Positions 8,905 to 19,400 of a stretch of 64,000 bases of DNA are shown here, piece after piece (the stretch's first letter is position 1; the number at the start of each line of letters is the position of its first letter). Source of the stretch: Mycolicibacterium goodii. Lineage in GTDB: Bacteria; Actinomycetota; Actinomycetes; Mycobacteriales; Mycobacteriaceae. A program made the position numbers and the translations under genes. Under the pieces are notes generated by a model. It saw nothing but the letters and a program-made list of their open reading frames with translations. It made no database searches and was not told where the DNA came from. The stretch lies in NCBI RefSeq assembly GCF_001187505.1, contig NZ_CP012150.1, forward strand, positions 1,364,001 to 1,428,000, in the 5' to 3' direction.

Positions 8905-10472
8905 ACCGGGCGTGCCGACCGCACGGACTGCCCGCCGATGCGGGTGAGCATGCCGGCGACGAGGTCCCCGGTCTGGTCGGCCGGCCCGGCACCATAGAGG
9001 TGAAAGTCCGGGCGGATCACGATGGTGTCGGCGCGAAGTTCATCGAGCCACGTGTGGTAGGTGCGGTCGACATCATCGACGACAACGGTGCCTGCACACG
9101 GCCGACCCGCCAACGCGACCATGGCGATGCCGAGATTCGCCAAGTGGGCGCACGCTTCGGAGGGGATCTGCGCCAGTGTCGCCGCGGATCGTGTGATGAC
9201 CGCGCCGGGTCCGTCCAGCGCATCATCGAAAAGTGCAGGTGCGGCGGAACCTATCCGGACGCGCCCTTGCCTGGCGAGCATTCCGCCGGCGTCGCCGACA
9301 TGCAGGCCCGCGCCCAGGCCGGGTCGCGGGGGAGCGGGAGGGGTCATCCCGGCGCGCCAGTCAGCGATCATGCGTTCATCGCGCGCGGCCGCTTCGTGCT
9401 CGTCGGTGATGCAGATGACCTGCCCCAGCGAGGTGGAGAACTTCACGAATGCCATCGCGTGGTGGAGACGTTCGCTGCCGTACGTGTCCAACAGCGTGGC
9501 ATCGGCACATCCCCGCAAGACCGCATCGAGCTTCCACGACAGGTTCATCGCATCGCGCATCCCGGCCCCGAGGCCCTGGCCGGCGAACGGGGGCATCAGA
9601 TGCGCGGCATCACCGGCGATCATCACACGCCCGTTACGCCACTGGTTGGCCCAGCACGCCCCGAAGGTGTATACCGCGTGGCGCTCGAGGTGAGCGTTGC
9701 CGGGGTCGATCCCATAGGGCGCAAGCAACTCCCATGCCTTTGCCGCCTTGCTGAGTTCCTCACGGCTCTCATGTGGCAGGCGCATGAACTCCCACCTTCG
9801 CCGGCCCGGTCCACCCGGGACCATGGTCGCCGGACGCCTGTGGTCACAGTTCTGTACCGCGATATGCGGAAACTCCGATGCACGGGACGGCTTCACGTCG
9901 ACCACCAGCCAGTCGAAGTAGTAGCCGTCGTTGTGCCAATCTAGCGCGGCCCACTGGCGGACCTTGCTGTTGGCGCCGTCGGCACCGATGACCCAGCCGG
10001 CCTCGATCGCCAGTGAGGCATCGGTCGAGTTCGACTGGAGATCTACGGTCGCGCAATCCTCGCGCTGCCTCAGGGCTGTCGCCTCCCAGCCGCGCATCAC
10101 ACGAACGTTGTCCAATGATTCGACGAGCGCGTCGAGTGCGTCTTCGAGGGCGGGTTGATGAAAGAAATACGTGTTGTACCAACCTGATTCGCCCCGACCG
10201 CTCCAGTCGACATCGAGCAGGGTGTCGTCATCGCTGTTGCGCCAGCGGTACATGTCGTCGTAGGGCTCGGTGATGTGGGGAATCGTGTCCGGGCTTAGGC
10301 CGATCGACTGGAGGATGCGAGCGAAGTCTGAACAGTGGGTGACTGCGCGCGGTAGCGGATAGCCGGCTTCATTGCGATCGGCAACGATCACGGTGTGACC
10401 GCGGCGGCCCAATTGAATGGCGAGAACCTTTCCCACCGGCCCGAAGCCGATGATGGCGACATCGACTGTCAT
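8901..10472 (-). CDS. FAD-dependent aromatic monooxygenase, MhpA-like
   Basis: About 523 residues. The N-terminal FAD-binding motif AIIGFGPVGKVLAIQLGRRG (GxGxxG) is followed by the middle DG motif GWVIGADGANSKVRQW and the GD motif VMIAGDAAHLMPPFAGQGLG, all diagnostic of group A flavin hydroxylases (PHBH fold). A C-terminal thioredoxin-like domain follows, as in MhpA and phenol hydroxylases. It probably hydroxylates a phenolic acid with NAD(P)H and O2. ATG at 10472 is preferred; TTG at 10502 would add ten residues. A DAPG-hydrolase-like pseudogene is coupled downstream, and a 17-bp palindrome lies about 115 bp upstream. Confidence 0.85.
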   Translation of the reverse strand: MTVDVAIIGFGPVGKVLAIQLGRRGHTVIVADRNEAGYPLPRAVTHCSDFARILQSIGLSPDTIPHITEPYDDMYRWRNSDDDTLLDVDWSGRGESGWYNTYFFHQPALEDALDALVESLDNVRVMRGWEATALRQREDCATVDLQSNSTDASLAIEAGWVIGADGANSKVRQWAALDWHNDGYYFDWLVVDVKPSRASEFPHIAVQNCDHRRPATMVPGGPGRRRWEFMRLPHESREELSKAAKAWELLAPYGIDPGNAHLERHAVYTFGACWANQWRNGRVMIAGDAAHLMPPFAGQGLGAGMRDAMNLSWKLDAVLRGCADATLLDTYGSERLHHAMAFVKFSTSLGQVICITDEHEAAARDERMIADWRAGMTPPAPPRPGLGAGLHVGDAGGMLARQGRVRIGSAAPALFDDALDGPGAVITRSAATLAQIPSEACAHLANLGIAMVALAGRPCAGTVVVDDVDRTYHTWLDELRADTIVIRPDFHLYGAGPADQTGDLVAGMLTRIGGQSVRSARPV

Positions 10473-10587
10473 TGCGTGTGGGCTTGCGTCGATGGGTTTC
10501 AAGGTGGTCCGTTCCGACGAATGAACAACAGTGGCCGATGCGGCTTCACACAGGATGAATGTCGATCACGCTCGAGTCACCGTCACC

Positions 10588-10604
10588 GTCCCGTATTACG
10601 GGAC
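10588..10604. promoter_or_regulatory. 17-bp palindrome, probable IclR-family operator 2
   Basis: GTCCCGTATTACGGGAC is a perfect 8+1+8 inverted repeat upstream of the monooxygenase. Its arms match the site at 2787-2803 (GTCCCG-N5-CGGGAC). The CCG-TATTA-CGG core resembles known IclR-family operators of the form TTCCG-N5-CGGAA. Confidence 0.65.
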
Positions 10605-10872
10605 AGGGACCGGCGCGCGATGCCGGTCTGGCGATAACTTGACACGCGAAACCGCGAGTCGCGGAAAGCTCTGCGATGTCTTCGGCGTAACCCGATCGCT
10701 CATCAGCCCTGGATCAGTCCACAGGCATCGAGACTGATCGAGTGGTGCGAGGTGTGCGGACCCGAGAATCAGGAGGAGCGGCCTTGCGGCAGCGGCCGCC
10801 ACCAATGCCTGCGCACGGATTCGTCAAGGCTCAGCAGGGCCGTCCGCGAGTTGGCAAGGACGGCAATGTCCT

Positions 10873-10971
10873 TCACGAGTGGTCGCCTGCGTCGTCAGCC
10901 TCCAAATGATCGGCGACCTTCGGAAGCTAGTCCGACAGGGCATCGATGACCCGATCATATTGAGCATCCGG
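10873..10971 (-). pseudogene. IS256 (mutator)-family transposase remnant
   Basis: The minus strand reads QYDRVIDALSD, then an in-frame TAG, then LPKVADHLEADDA before a second stop. This matches the well-known C-terminal segment of mycobacterial IS256/IS1081-type transposases (…YDRVLDALADKLPKVAEHLEAA…). Further downstream, out of frame, a DIAVLA fragment may continue it. No inverted ends or intact transposase are visible. The rest of the non-coding stretch 10503-11051 contains only the palindrome at 10588 and a hairpin. Confidence 0.65.
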
Positions 10972-10976
10972 CGGGT

Positions 10977-11033
10977 GAGCGTGCGTGAAGTGCTGGGGTT
11001 TTACGGTGTGTCGGGGGGCAGCCACGCACGCTC
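10977..11033 (-). terminator. Long hairpin after the Rv3906c-like gene
   Basis: GAGCGTGCGTG at 10977-10987 pairs perfectly with CACGCACGCTC at 11023-11033 around a 35-nt loop, 19 bp beyond the stop of the leftward Rv3906c-like gene. The GAGCGTGC core is the same as in the hairpin at 2722-2746, suggesting a shared terminator-like repeat on both sides of the accessory island. Confidence 0.45.
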
Positions 11034-11051
11034 GCGGTGCTACGGCTACGG

Positions 11052-11555
11052 CTACAGCGGGGTGGCGGAATCGGCGCGGCCGTCACCGTCGTCGTCGACG
11101 AGCTTGAGGTCCCAGCGGCCGTCGCGGTCGGTGTCGACGTGCGCCGTACCGTCGGTGTGCACCTGGTCGGCCAAACCGTCGCCGTCGGTGTCGACCAGCC
11201 GGTCATCCGCCTCACCATCGGCGTCGAAGTCCACCAATGACCCTGGGCCGCTTGTGTTCTCGACGCCGTCGAGGCCGAACCAGCGGACTTGCCCGGAGCG
11301 GTCGACGCTGACCGCCCAGGTGCCCGAACCGTCGTCGGTGTAGAAGCTCTCGGCGTGACCGTCGTCGTCGAGGTCGCGCAGCAGATGATCGGCGACACCG
11401 TCGTCGTCGAGATCGGCGAGCACGTCGTCGCGGCGTCCGTCGCCGTCGATGTCGAGCCCGACACCGTCGGGAGCACCGTCACCGTCGGTGTCGATGGCGG
11501 GCGGCGCGGTCCACATGGTGGCCGTGCCGTCGGGGTCACCCAGGCAGTAGTCCAT
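11052..11555 (-). CDS. Acidic DxDxDG-repeat protein (Rv3906c-like)
   Basis: 167 residues made almost entirely of calcium-loop-like units: DTDGDGAPDGVG, DIDGDGRRDDVLAD, DLDDDGVADHLL, DFDADGEADDR, DTDGDGLADQV, DTDRDGRWD, DDDGDGRAD. Such loops resemble thrombospondin type 3 or dockerin-like Ca2+-binding repeats. The position after pcnA matches Rv3906c, annotated as similar to a pullulanase C-terminus. No signal peptide is visible, so it may be cytosolic or exported by another route. It is very acidic. It starts 18 bp downstream of the pcnA stop in the same direction. Confidence 0.75.
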   Translation of the reverse strand: MDYCLGDPDGTATMWTAPPAIDTDGDGAPDGVGLDIDGDGRRDDVLADLDDDGVADHLLRDLDDDGHAESFYTDDGSGTWAVSVDRSGQVRWFGLDGVENTSGPGSLVDFDADGEADDRLVDTDGDGLADQVHTDGTAHVDTDRDGRWDLKLVDDDGDGRADSATPL

Positions 11556-11573
11556 GACTGATCAGACGCACGA

Positions 11574-13043
11574 TCAGCCTTTGGCGTTCCACCATTTCAA
11601 CAATTCGTCGACGGCCTCGTCGCGGCTGAGCGGCCCGCGATCCAGGCGCAGCTCCTTGAGGTGCTTCCACGCCTCGCCCACCTGCGGGCCCGGCGGGATG
11701 CCGAGGATCTGCATGATCTCGTTGCCGTCCAGATCGGGGCGGACCCGCTGCAGATCCTCCTTGGCGGCCAATTCGGCGATGCGGGCCTCGAGGTCGTCGT
11801 AATTGGCGCGCAGCCGCGCCGCGCGGCGCTTGTTGCGGGTCGTGCAGTCGGCGCGGACCAGCTTGTGCAGCCGGCCCAGCAGCGGCCCGGCGTCGGTGAC
11901 GTAGCGGCGCACGGCCGAGTCGGTCCACTTCCCGGTCCCCTTGTCGTCGGCGTAGCCGTGGAACCGCAGATGTAGGTACACCAGCTGCGAGACGTCCTCG
12001 ACCATCTGCTTGGAGTACTTGAGCGCCCGCATCCGCTTGCGGACCATCTTGGCGCCGACCACCTCGTGGTGGTGGAAGCTCACTCCCCCATCCGGCTCGT
12101 GCCTGCGGGTCGCGGGCTTGCCGATGTCATGCAGCAGCGCGGCCCACCGCAACACCAGGTCGGGTCCGCCCTCAGGCAACGGGTCCTCGAGGTCGATCGC
12201 CTGGCGCAGCACGGTCAGCGAGTGCCAGTACACGTCCTTGTGCTGATGGTGCTCGTCGATCGCCATGCGCATGTCGCCGACCTCGGGCAGCACCACCGCC
12301 CCCATGCCGGTCTGCACCATGAGGTCGATCCCGGCGACCGGGTCGGCGCCCAGCAGCAGCTTGTCGAGTTCGGCGGCCACCCGCTCGGCGGTGATCCGCT
12401 CCAGTTGCGGCGCCATCTCGATGAGCGCCTCGAGCACGCGCGGTGCGACCGTGAAACCCAGCTGGGAGACGAACCGCGCCGCGCGCAGCATGCGCAGCGG
12501 ATCGTCGCCGAACGACACCTGGGGTGCGGACGGCGTGTCCAGCACCCGCTCGCGCGCGGCCGCCAGCCCGCCCAGCGGATCGTGGAACTCGCCGGGGCCG
12601 TCGGCGGTGATGCGCACCGCCATCGCATTGATGGTGAAGTCGCGGCGGATCAGGTCGTCGCCGAGGTTGTCGCCGAACTCGACGGTGGGATTGCGCGACA
12701 CCTGGTCGTAGCTGTCGGCGCGGAACGTGGTGATCTCCAGACGGTCCCCGCCCTTGCCGACGCCGATGGTGCCGAACTCGATGCCGGTGTCCCACAGTGC
12801 ATCGGCCCAGCCCCGCAGGAACTTCTGCATCTGTTCGGGCCTGGCGTCGGTGGTGAAGTCGAGGTCGCTGCTGTCGGTGAGCCGGCCCAGCAACGCGTCG
12901 CGCACGCTCCCGCCCACCAGGTACAGCTCATGGCCTGCGGCGGCGAACACCGCGCCGAGCTCGCGCAGGACCCCGGCGCGGCGATTCAACGCAACCAGCG
13001 CACCGGCCAGCAGTTCGGCATCAGTAGCAGCAGCTTCGGGCAC
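11574..13043 (-). CDS. pcnA: CCA tRNA nucleotidyltransferase / poly(A) polymerase (PcnA)
   Basis: 489 residues from the GTG at 13043 (VPEAAATDAELLAGALVAL). The nucleotidyltransferase head has LVGGSVRDALLGRL followed by SDLDFTTDA, giving the G-S and DxD metal-binding motif. An RNA-binding region includes RRDFTINAMAVR. The C-terminal HD domain has WAALLHDIGKPATR and the ligand FHHHEVVGAKM. It adds or repairs the 3' CCA of tRNAs. Context (divergent from mutT4, followed by the Rv3906c-like gene) equals Rv3907c. Starts further upstream would run into the divergent mutT4 promoter. Confidence 0.92.
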   Translation of the reverse strand: MPEAAATDAELLAGALVALNRRAGVLRELGAVFAAAGHELYLVGGSVRDALLGRLTDSSDLDFTTDARPEQMQKFLRGWADALWDTGIEFGTIGVGKGGDRLEITTFRADSYDQVSRNPTVEFGDNLGDDLIRRDFTINAMAVRITADGPGEFHDPLGGLAAARERVLDTPSAPQVSFGDDPLRMLRAARFVSQLGFTVAPRVLEALIEMAPQLERITAERVAAELDKLLLGADPVAGIDLMVQTGMGAVVLPEVGDMRMAIDEHHQHKDVYWHSLTVLRQAIDLEDPLPEGGPDLVLRWAALLHDIGKPATRRHEPDGGVSFHHHEVVGAKMVRKRMRALKYSKQMVEDVSQLVYLHLRFHGYADDKGTGKWTDSAVRRYVTDAGPLLGRLHKLVRADCTTRNKRRAARLRANYDDLEARIAELAAKEDLQRVRPDLDGNEIMQILGIPPGPQVGEAWKHLKELRLDRGPLSRDEAVDELLKWWNAKG

Positions 13044-13127
13044 GTTCGATGAGCCTAATGCGCGTGGCGTGCGCGCTACCGGCGAGTGCGGCAGGAGCCG
13101 CCCCGCGTGGCAGCTACTATCGCTTGG

Positions 13128-13997
13128 GTGTCCGACGGCGAACAGGCCAAACCACGACGACGCCGAGGCCGGCGCCGTGGCCATCGCCGTGCACAGCGGG
13201 CCGCAGGCCCACCCGCCGCAGGTGCCGAGCATCACACCGAAGCCGCCACCGACACCCGCGCCGAGCAGGCCGCCACCACCTCACCCCAGGCACCTTCGGC
13301 TGAGAAGAAGCCCGGTCCCGGTCGCGGTGCACCGGCGGGCGGCGCCAATCCCACGCCCAAGGACCAGTCCAAACAACGCAAGTCCAGGCCGCGCAGGCCA
13401 CCGGACCGGTTGCGGACCGTGCACGAGACGTCCGCGGGTGGTCTCGTCATCGACGGCATCGACGGTCCCAAGGACGCACAGGTGGCGGCCCTGATCGGGC
13501 GGCTCGACCGGCGGGGCCGGATGCTGTGGTCGCTGCCGAAGGGCCACATCGAACGCGGCGAGACCGCCGAGCAGACCGCGATCCGCGAGGTCGCCGAGGA
13601 GACCGGGATCCAGGGCAGCGTGCTCGCGGCGCTCGGCAGCATCGACTACTGGTTCGTCACCGAAGGCAGGCGCGTGCACAAGACCGTGCACCACTACCTC
13701 ATGCGTTTCCTCGGCGGCGAGCTGTCCGACGACGACGTCGAGGTCACCGAGGTGGCCTGGGTGCCGCTGCGCGAACTTCCGTCGCGGCTGGCCTACGCCG
13801 ACGAACGCAGACTGGCCGAGGTGGCCGGCGAGCTGATCGACAAGCTGCACTCCGGCGGCCCGGCGGCGTTGCCGCCGCTGCCCCACAGCGCGCCGCGGCG
13901 ACGCGCGCAGACGCATTCCCACACCCGTAACCGCCGCGACGACTCCGCTCAGCCCCAGGCCCGCCGGCGCACGAACGGATGCGGACAGGGACCGTGA
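13128..13997 (+). CDS. mutT4: Nudix hydrolase MutT4
   Basis: 289 residues from GTG 13128 ([18 protein letters not shown]). A long basic, Ala/Pro-rich N-terminal extension of about 100 residues precedes the Nudix domain. The Nudix box is clear: [20 protein letters not shown] continuing TGI, fitting GX5EX7REUXEEXGU. The tail is also basic and disordered. MutT-type enzymes hydrolyse nucleoside diphosphates linked to another group. Equivalent to Rv3908 but longer in the N-terminal tail. It overlaps the next gene by GTGA. Confidence 0.88.
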   Translation: MSDGEQAKPRRRRGRRRGHRRAQRAAGPPAAGAEHHTEAATDTRAEQAATTSPQAPSAEKKPGPGRGAPAGGANPTPKDQSKQRKSRPRRPPDRLRTVHETSAGGLVIDGIDGPKDAQVAALIGRLDRRGRMLWSLPKGHIERGETAEQTAIREVAEETGIQGSVLAALGSIDYWFVTEGRRVHKTVHHYLMRFLGGELSDDDVEVTEVAWVPLRELPSRLAYADERRLAEVAGELIDKLHSGGPAALPPLPHSAPRRRAQTHSHTRNRRDDSAQPQARRRTNGCGQGP

Positions 13998-16411
13998 TCC
14001 GGGCCGGCTACAGGGTCGCGCGGGTCCTGCTGGTGACGGCGATGCTTGCGCTGTTGTCGATGATCGTCCCGGCAGGCGGACCCGATCTGCTGCCCCGCGC
14101 GGGCGCGCAGCCCGACCAGGCGCGGTTCCTGCAGATCCGGATCGACCGGATCTCCCCCGACATCGTCACCACGACGAGCGACGCGACCGTGACCGTCAGT
14201 GGCGTCGTGCGCAACGTGGGCGACCGGCCCGTGCGCGATGTCGTCATCCGGATGGAGCATGCGCGCGCGGTGTCGTCGTCGACGCAGCTGCGCACCGACC
14301 TCAGCGGCAACCTGGACCAGTTCGAACCGGTCGCGCAGTTCGTCACGGTCGCCCCCGAGATGCAGCGCGGGCAGTCCGTGCCGTTCTCGCTGTCCTATCC
14401 GCTGCGCGCGGGCGACCGCCCGTCGCTCGACGTCGGGCAGCCGGGCGTCTACCCGGTGCTGATCAACGTCAACGGCACCCCCGACTACGGCGCCCCGGCC
14501 CGCCTCGACGACGCGCGGTTCCTGCTGCCGGTGCTCGGCGTCCCGCCCGATCAGCCGTCCGACGGTGCGTCGGCGGAGGAGAACCTCAACGCGGTGGTCG
14601 CGCCGGACACCTCCGATCCGGTGCAGCTGACCGTGCTGTGGCCACTGGCCGACCGGCCCCGGCTCGCCGCGGGCGCACCCGGCGGCACCACACCGGTGCG
14701 CCTCGTCGACGACGACCTGGCCGCCGAGCTGGCACCCGGTGGCCGCCTGGACACCCTGCTGGCGGCGGTCGATTTCGCGACCGGCCCCACCGTGGACTCC
14801 TCCGGTCAGGTGCGCTCGGCGATGTGTCTCGCGGTGGACCCGGACCTGCTGGTCACGGTCAACGCGATGACCGCGGGCTACGTCGTCAACGACGGGCCGG
14901 ACGCCGGGCGGTCCACCCGCACGCGTCCTGGCACCGGACAGGAGGCCGCGATCTCCTGGCTCAACCGGCTGCGCGGGCTGGCCCAGCGCATGTGCGTGAC
15001 CGCCACCACCTACGCCCAGGCCGATCTCGCCGCGCTGCACCGCGTCGGCGACCGCGGCCTCAGCAGCATCGCCACGACCAGCCCGGCCGACATCGTCGAC
15101 CAGATCCTCGGGGTCAGGACCACCCGCGGCGCCACCCTCGTCGGCGACGGGCCGCTGACCCGTCCCGCGCTCGACCTGTTGTCGGCGCAGGGCACCCGGA
15201 CCGTCGCGATCGGGGCCACGCCGGTGTCCACGGAGGAGACCGGCACACCGCAGAGCGCCGACCTGACCGCGATGCGCTACAGCCCGACGGTGACCGTGGC
15301 CCCGTTCGACCCGGCCGTCGGTGCGGCCATGGCCGGCGCGGGCAGCGACCCGGTCGCGCCGTCGTACCTGGACCCGTCGCTGGACATCCCCGTCGACCAC
15401 GACTCGCAACTCGCCCGACGGCAGTCGGCGCTGGGTGCCCTGCTGTGGCGGGGTCTTTCGCCCGAACTCACCCCGCGCACCCAGATCGTGATGCCGCCCA
15501 TGGTGTGGAGCCTGGGACCCGACGACGCGCAGGCGATCCTCACGGCCGTCGCGACGACGATCCACGCCGGGTTGGCGGTGCCCCGCCCGCTCAGCGCCGT
15601 GATCGCGCAGGGTGACGCGTTGCCCCCCGAGCCGGCGCAGTCGGCGCCCGAGGTGTTCGGCAACCCGACCAGCCGCATCGACGACGACATCATCGGCGGA
15701 ATCGCGGGTGTCACCAGCCGGCTGTGGGGTCTGACCGCCGCGCTGACCACCGACGAGCGCACCGGGCTGACCGGCGTGCAGTACACCGCGCCGCTGCGGG
15801 AGGACATGCTGCGCGCGCTGAGCCAGTCGGTGCCGCCCGCGGACCGCAACGCCGACGCGCGCCACCGCCTCGGCACCGTGGCGCGCAGTGTCGAGGACAT
15901 GTTCGCCGCGGTCACGGTGGTCAACCCGGGCGGTGCGTACACGCTGGCCACCGAACGCAGCCCGCTGCCGATGGCGCTGCGCAACGACCTTCCGGTACCG
16001 ATCCGGGTGCGCCTGCACATCGACGCCCCGCCCGGCATGACCGTCACCGACATGGGTGAGATCGTGCTGCCGCCCGGTTATCTGCCGCTGCGGGTACCGA
16101 TCGAGGTGCACTTCACCCAACGATTCGCCGTCGACGTCGCGCTGCAGACCGTCGAGGGGCTGCCGCTCGGTGAACCCGTGCGGCTCTCGGTGCACTCCAA
16201 CGCCTACGGCAAGGTGCTGTTCTTCATCACGCTGTCCGCCGGTGCGGTGCTGTTCCTGCTCGCCGGCCGACGGCTGTGGCACCGGTTCCGCGGCCAACCC
16301 GACCGCGCGGACCTGACCCCGCCGGGTGAGCATCACGACCCGCTCGAGGTGGCACTCGCGTTCCCGGAAAACGACACACCCGCCGACACGCCCGCGGACG
16401 GGCGGCGATGA
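13994..16411 (+). CDS. Secreted/membrane DUF6049-type protein (Rv3909-like)
   Basis: 805 residues, similar in length to Rv3909. An N-terminal signal or anchor ([20 protein letters not shown]) ends near GAQ. A large Ala/Asp-rich extracytoplasmic region follows, with an Ig-like first domain ([20 protein letters not shown]). One C-terminal membrane helix ([20 protein letters not shown]) and a short basic cytoplasmic tail end the protein. Function unknown; its invariant place before mviN suggests a role with lipid II flipping or cell-wall assembly (inference). GTG 13994 is chosen over ATG 13979 because it has AGGGA upstream and a 4-bp coupled overlap with mutT4. Confidence 0.8.
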   Translation: MIRAGYRVARVLLVTAMLALLSMIVPAGGPDLLPRAGAQPDQARFLQIRIDRISPDIVTTTSDATVTVSGVVRNVGDRPVRDVVIRMEHARAVSSSTQLRTDLSGNLDQFEPVAQFVTVAPEMQRGQSVPFSLSYPLRAGDRPSLDVGQPGVYPVLINVNGTPDYGAPARLDDARFLLPVLGVPPDQPSDGASAEENLNAVVAPDTSDPVQLTVLWPLADRPRLAAGAPGGTTPVRLVDDDLAAELAPGGRLDTLLAAVDFATGPTVDSSGQVRSAMCLAVDPDLLVTVNAMTAGYVVNDGPDAGRSTRTRPGTGQEAAISWLNRLRGLAQRMCVTATTYAQADLAALHRVGDRGLSSIATTSPADIVDQILGVRTTRGATLVGDGPLTRPALDLLSAQGTRTVAIGATPVSTEETGTPQSADLTAMRYSPTVTVAPFDPAVGAAMAGAGSDPVAPSYLDPSLDIPVDHDSQLARRQSALGALLWRGLSPELTPRTQIVMPPMVWSLGPDDAQAILTAVATTIHAGLAVPRPLSAVIAQGDALPPEPAQSAPEVFGNPTSRIDDDIIGGIAGVTSRLWGLTAALTTDERTGLTGVQYTAPLREDMLRALSQSVPPADRNADARHRLGTVARSVEDMFAAVTVVNPGGAYTLATERSPLPMALRNDLPVPIRVRLHIDAPPGMTVTDMGEIVLPPGYLPLRVPIEVHFTQRFAVDVALQTVEGLPLGEPVRLSVHSNAYGKVLFFITLSAGAVLFLLAGRRLWHRFRGQPDRADLTPPGEHHDPLEVALAFPENDTPADTPADGRR

Positions 16412-19400
16412 GCGCGACCCAGCCGCAGCGGCCACCCGGACCTCGGCGCATCCCGCGCGGACCCGCGCCCCGCCGCAAGGCCGGGCGCCCCGAACTGTCC
16501 GACGCCGCCGTGGTGTCGCGGTCGTGGGGCATGGCGTTCGCGACGCTGATCTCGCGCATCACCGGGTTCATGCGCATGGCGCTGCTGGCCTACATCCTCG
16601 GCGACGCGCTGCTCAGCTCGTTCTCGGTGGCCAACCAGCTGCCCAACATGGTCGCCGCGCTCGTGCTGGAGGCGACCTTCACGGCGATCTTCGTGCCGGT
16701 GCTCGCGCGCGCCGAACGCGACGATCCCGACGGCGGCACGGCGTTCGTGCGGCGCCTGCTCACCCTGGCCACCACGCTGCTTTTGGTGACCACGGCGCTG
16801 TCGGTGGTGTGCGCACCGCTGCTGGTGCGGGTCATGCTGGGCGACGACCCACAGGTCGACAACCCGCTGACCACGGCGTTCGCCTACCTGCTGTTGCCGC
16901 AGGTGCTGTTCTACGGGCTGTCCTCGGTGTTCATGGCGATCCTGAACACCCGCAACGTGTTCGGGCCGCCGGCGTGGGCACCCGTCATCAACAACGTCGT
17001 CGCGATCCTGACCATCGGGGTGTTCGTCCTGATGCCCGGCGAGATCACCCTCGACCCGGTCCGCATGAGCGACCCCAAGCTGCTGGTGCTCGGCATCGGC
17101 ACCACGCTCGGCGTCGTCGCCCAGACCCTGGTGGTGTTCCTCGCGATCCGCGCCGAGCGGATCAGCCTGCGCCCGCTGTGGGGTATCGACGACCGGCTCA
17201 AGAAGTTCGGCGGCATGGCCGCCGCGATGATCCTGTACGTGCTGATCAGCCAGATCGGCCTGATCGTGGGCAACCAGATCGCCAGCACCGCGGCCGCGTC
17301 CGGGCCTGCGATCTACAACTACACCTGGCTCGTGCTCATGCTGCCGTTCGGGATGATCGGCGTCACGGTGCTCACGGTCGTGATGCCGCGGCTGAGCCGC
17401 AACGCCGCCAAGAACGACATTCCCGCGGTGCTCGACGACCTGTCGCTCGCGACCCGGCTCACGATGATCACGCTGATCCCGATCGTGGCGATGATGACCG
17501 TCGGCGGTCCCGCGATCGGCAGCGCGCTGTTCGCCTACGGCAAGTTCAGTGCGGCCTCGGCCAACTACCTGGGCCTGGCCATCACGCTGTCGGCGTTCAC
17601 CCTGATCCCCTACGCGTTGGTGCTGCTGCAGCTGCGCGTGTTCTACGCCAGGGAACAACCGTGGACACCGATCATCGTCATCGTCGTCATCACGCTCGTG
17701 AAGATCGCCGGATCGGTCGCCGCGCCGCATCTGACGGACAACCCGGAGATGGTGGCGGGTTACCTCGGCGCGGCCAACGGGCTCGGGTTCATGGCGGGCG
17801 CGATCGTGGGTCACGTCCTGCTGCGCGCCAACCTCGACCCGCCCGACGGCAGGCTGGTGAACCTCACCGTGGTGCGCACCATCCTGGTGACGCTCACCGC
17901 GTCGCTACTGTCGGTCCTCGTTGCGGTGATCGCCGATCAGCTACTGGGGCTGGAGACGCTGACCGTTCGCTTCGGTGCGGGCGGTTCGATGATCCGCCTC
18001 GTCGCGCTGGGGCTGATCATGGTCCCGATCATTGCTGGAGTGCTGACGGCGGCGAAAGTGCCCGAGGCGCAGGCCGCGATCCGCGTCGTCCGGCGGCGGC
18101 TGGGCCGCACCGGCGGCAAAGAAACACCCGCCGTTGACGCCGCCGAGAAGGTAGCCCTGCAAACTATCGGTCGGGCTGTCCGGCCTCGGACGACCGGGGC
18201 GGTCACGTACCCTGATCAGAGAAATTCTTCTCCCGACCGGGGGCCGTCCACCCCGACCCCCGGCTGGACAGGGGCTCCGGCCTCCGTTGCCGGAGCGGGG
18301 ACTCGGAAAGGATCACCGGTGACCGACGAATCTGCGGGCGGCCCGGCACTTGACGGGACCGCGACCACGAAGCTGCCCCGCCAGGCGCCCGACGATTTCC
18401 AGCCCGACGTCGCCGACGACGAGAGCGAGGCCGTGGGCGCCGCGCCCACCGTCGAGGAAACCGTCACGATGTCCAACGGTTCCGGGCGGCCGCCCGCCGA
18501 TTACGGCGGCGACCCCACCCGGGAACCGATCTCCTTTGCCCCGCCGCGCGAGCCCGCCGTCGAGTCGGCCACCGCGGCCGAGGACGTCCACCTGATCCCC
18601 GGCGCGACCATCGCCGACGGCCGCTACCGGCTGCTGGTGTTCCACGGCGGCCCGCCGCACCTGCAGTTCTGGCAGGCGCTCGACACGGCGCTGGACCGGC
18701 AGGTGGCGCTCACCTTCGTCGACCCCGACGCCAAACTGCCCGATTCTCAGGTCCAGGACATCCTGGCGCGCACGCTCAAACTGAGCCGCATCGACGTGCC
18801 CGGCATCGCCCGCGTGCTCGACGTCGCGCACAGCGGGTCCGGCGGGTTGATCGTCTCCGAGTGGATCCGCGGCGGATCACTGGCCGAGGTCGCCGACACC
18901 GCGCCGTCCCCGATCGGCGGCGCGCGCGCCATCCAGTCGCTGGCCGCGGCCGCCGAGGCCGCGCACCGCGCCGGGGTGGCGTTGTCGATCGACCATCCGA
19001 GCCGCGTGCGTGTGAGCATCGAGGGCGATGTCGCCCTGGCGTTCCCCGCGACGATGCCCGACGCCACGCCCGACGACGACATCCGCGGTATCGGCGCCGC
19101 GCTGTACGCCCTGCTGGTCAACCGCTGGCCGCTGCCCGAATCGGGTCAGCCCAGCGGGCTGGAACCGGCGGCGCTGGACGCGGCGGGCCAGCCCGTCGAA
19201 CCTCGCGCCGTCGACCGCGACATCCCGTTCCAGATCTCGGCCGCCGCGGCCAGGGCGGTGCAGCCCGGCGGCGGTATCCGCAGCGCGCCGACGTTGCTGA
19301 ACCTGCTGCAGCAGGCGACCGCGATCGCCGACCGCACCGAACTTCTTGAGTCCGTCGACCAGACCCCGGCCGCCGCCGACGCCCGCACCCAGCACGAGGA

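Noticed and set aside
13949..16435. 828-codon minus-strand frame opposite the Rv3909-like gene
   Set aside because: Exact antisense of a conserved gene with a signal peptide; the translation is Arg/Gly/His-rich with no known domain.
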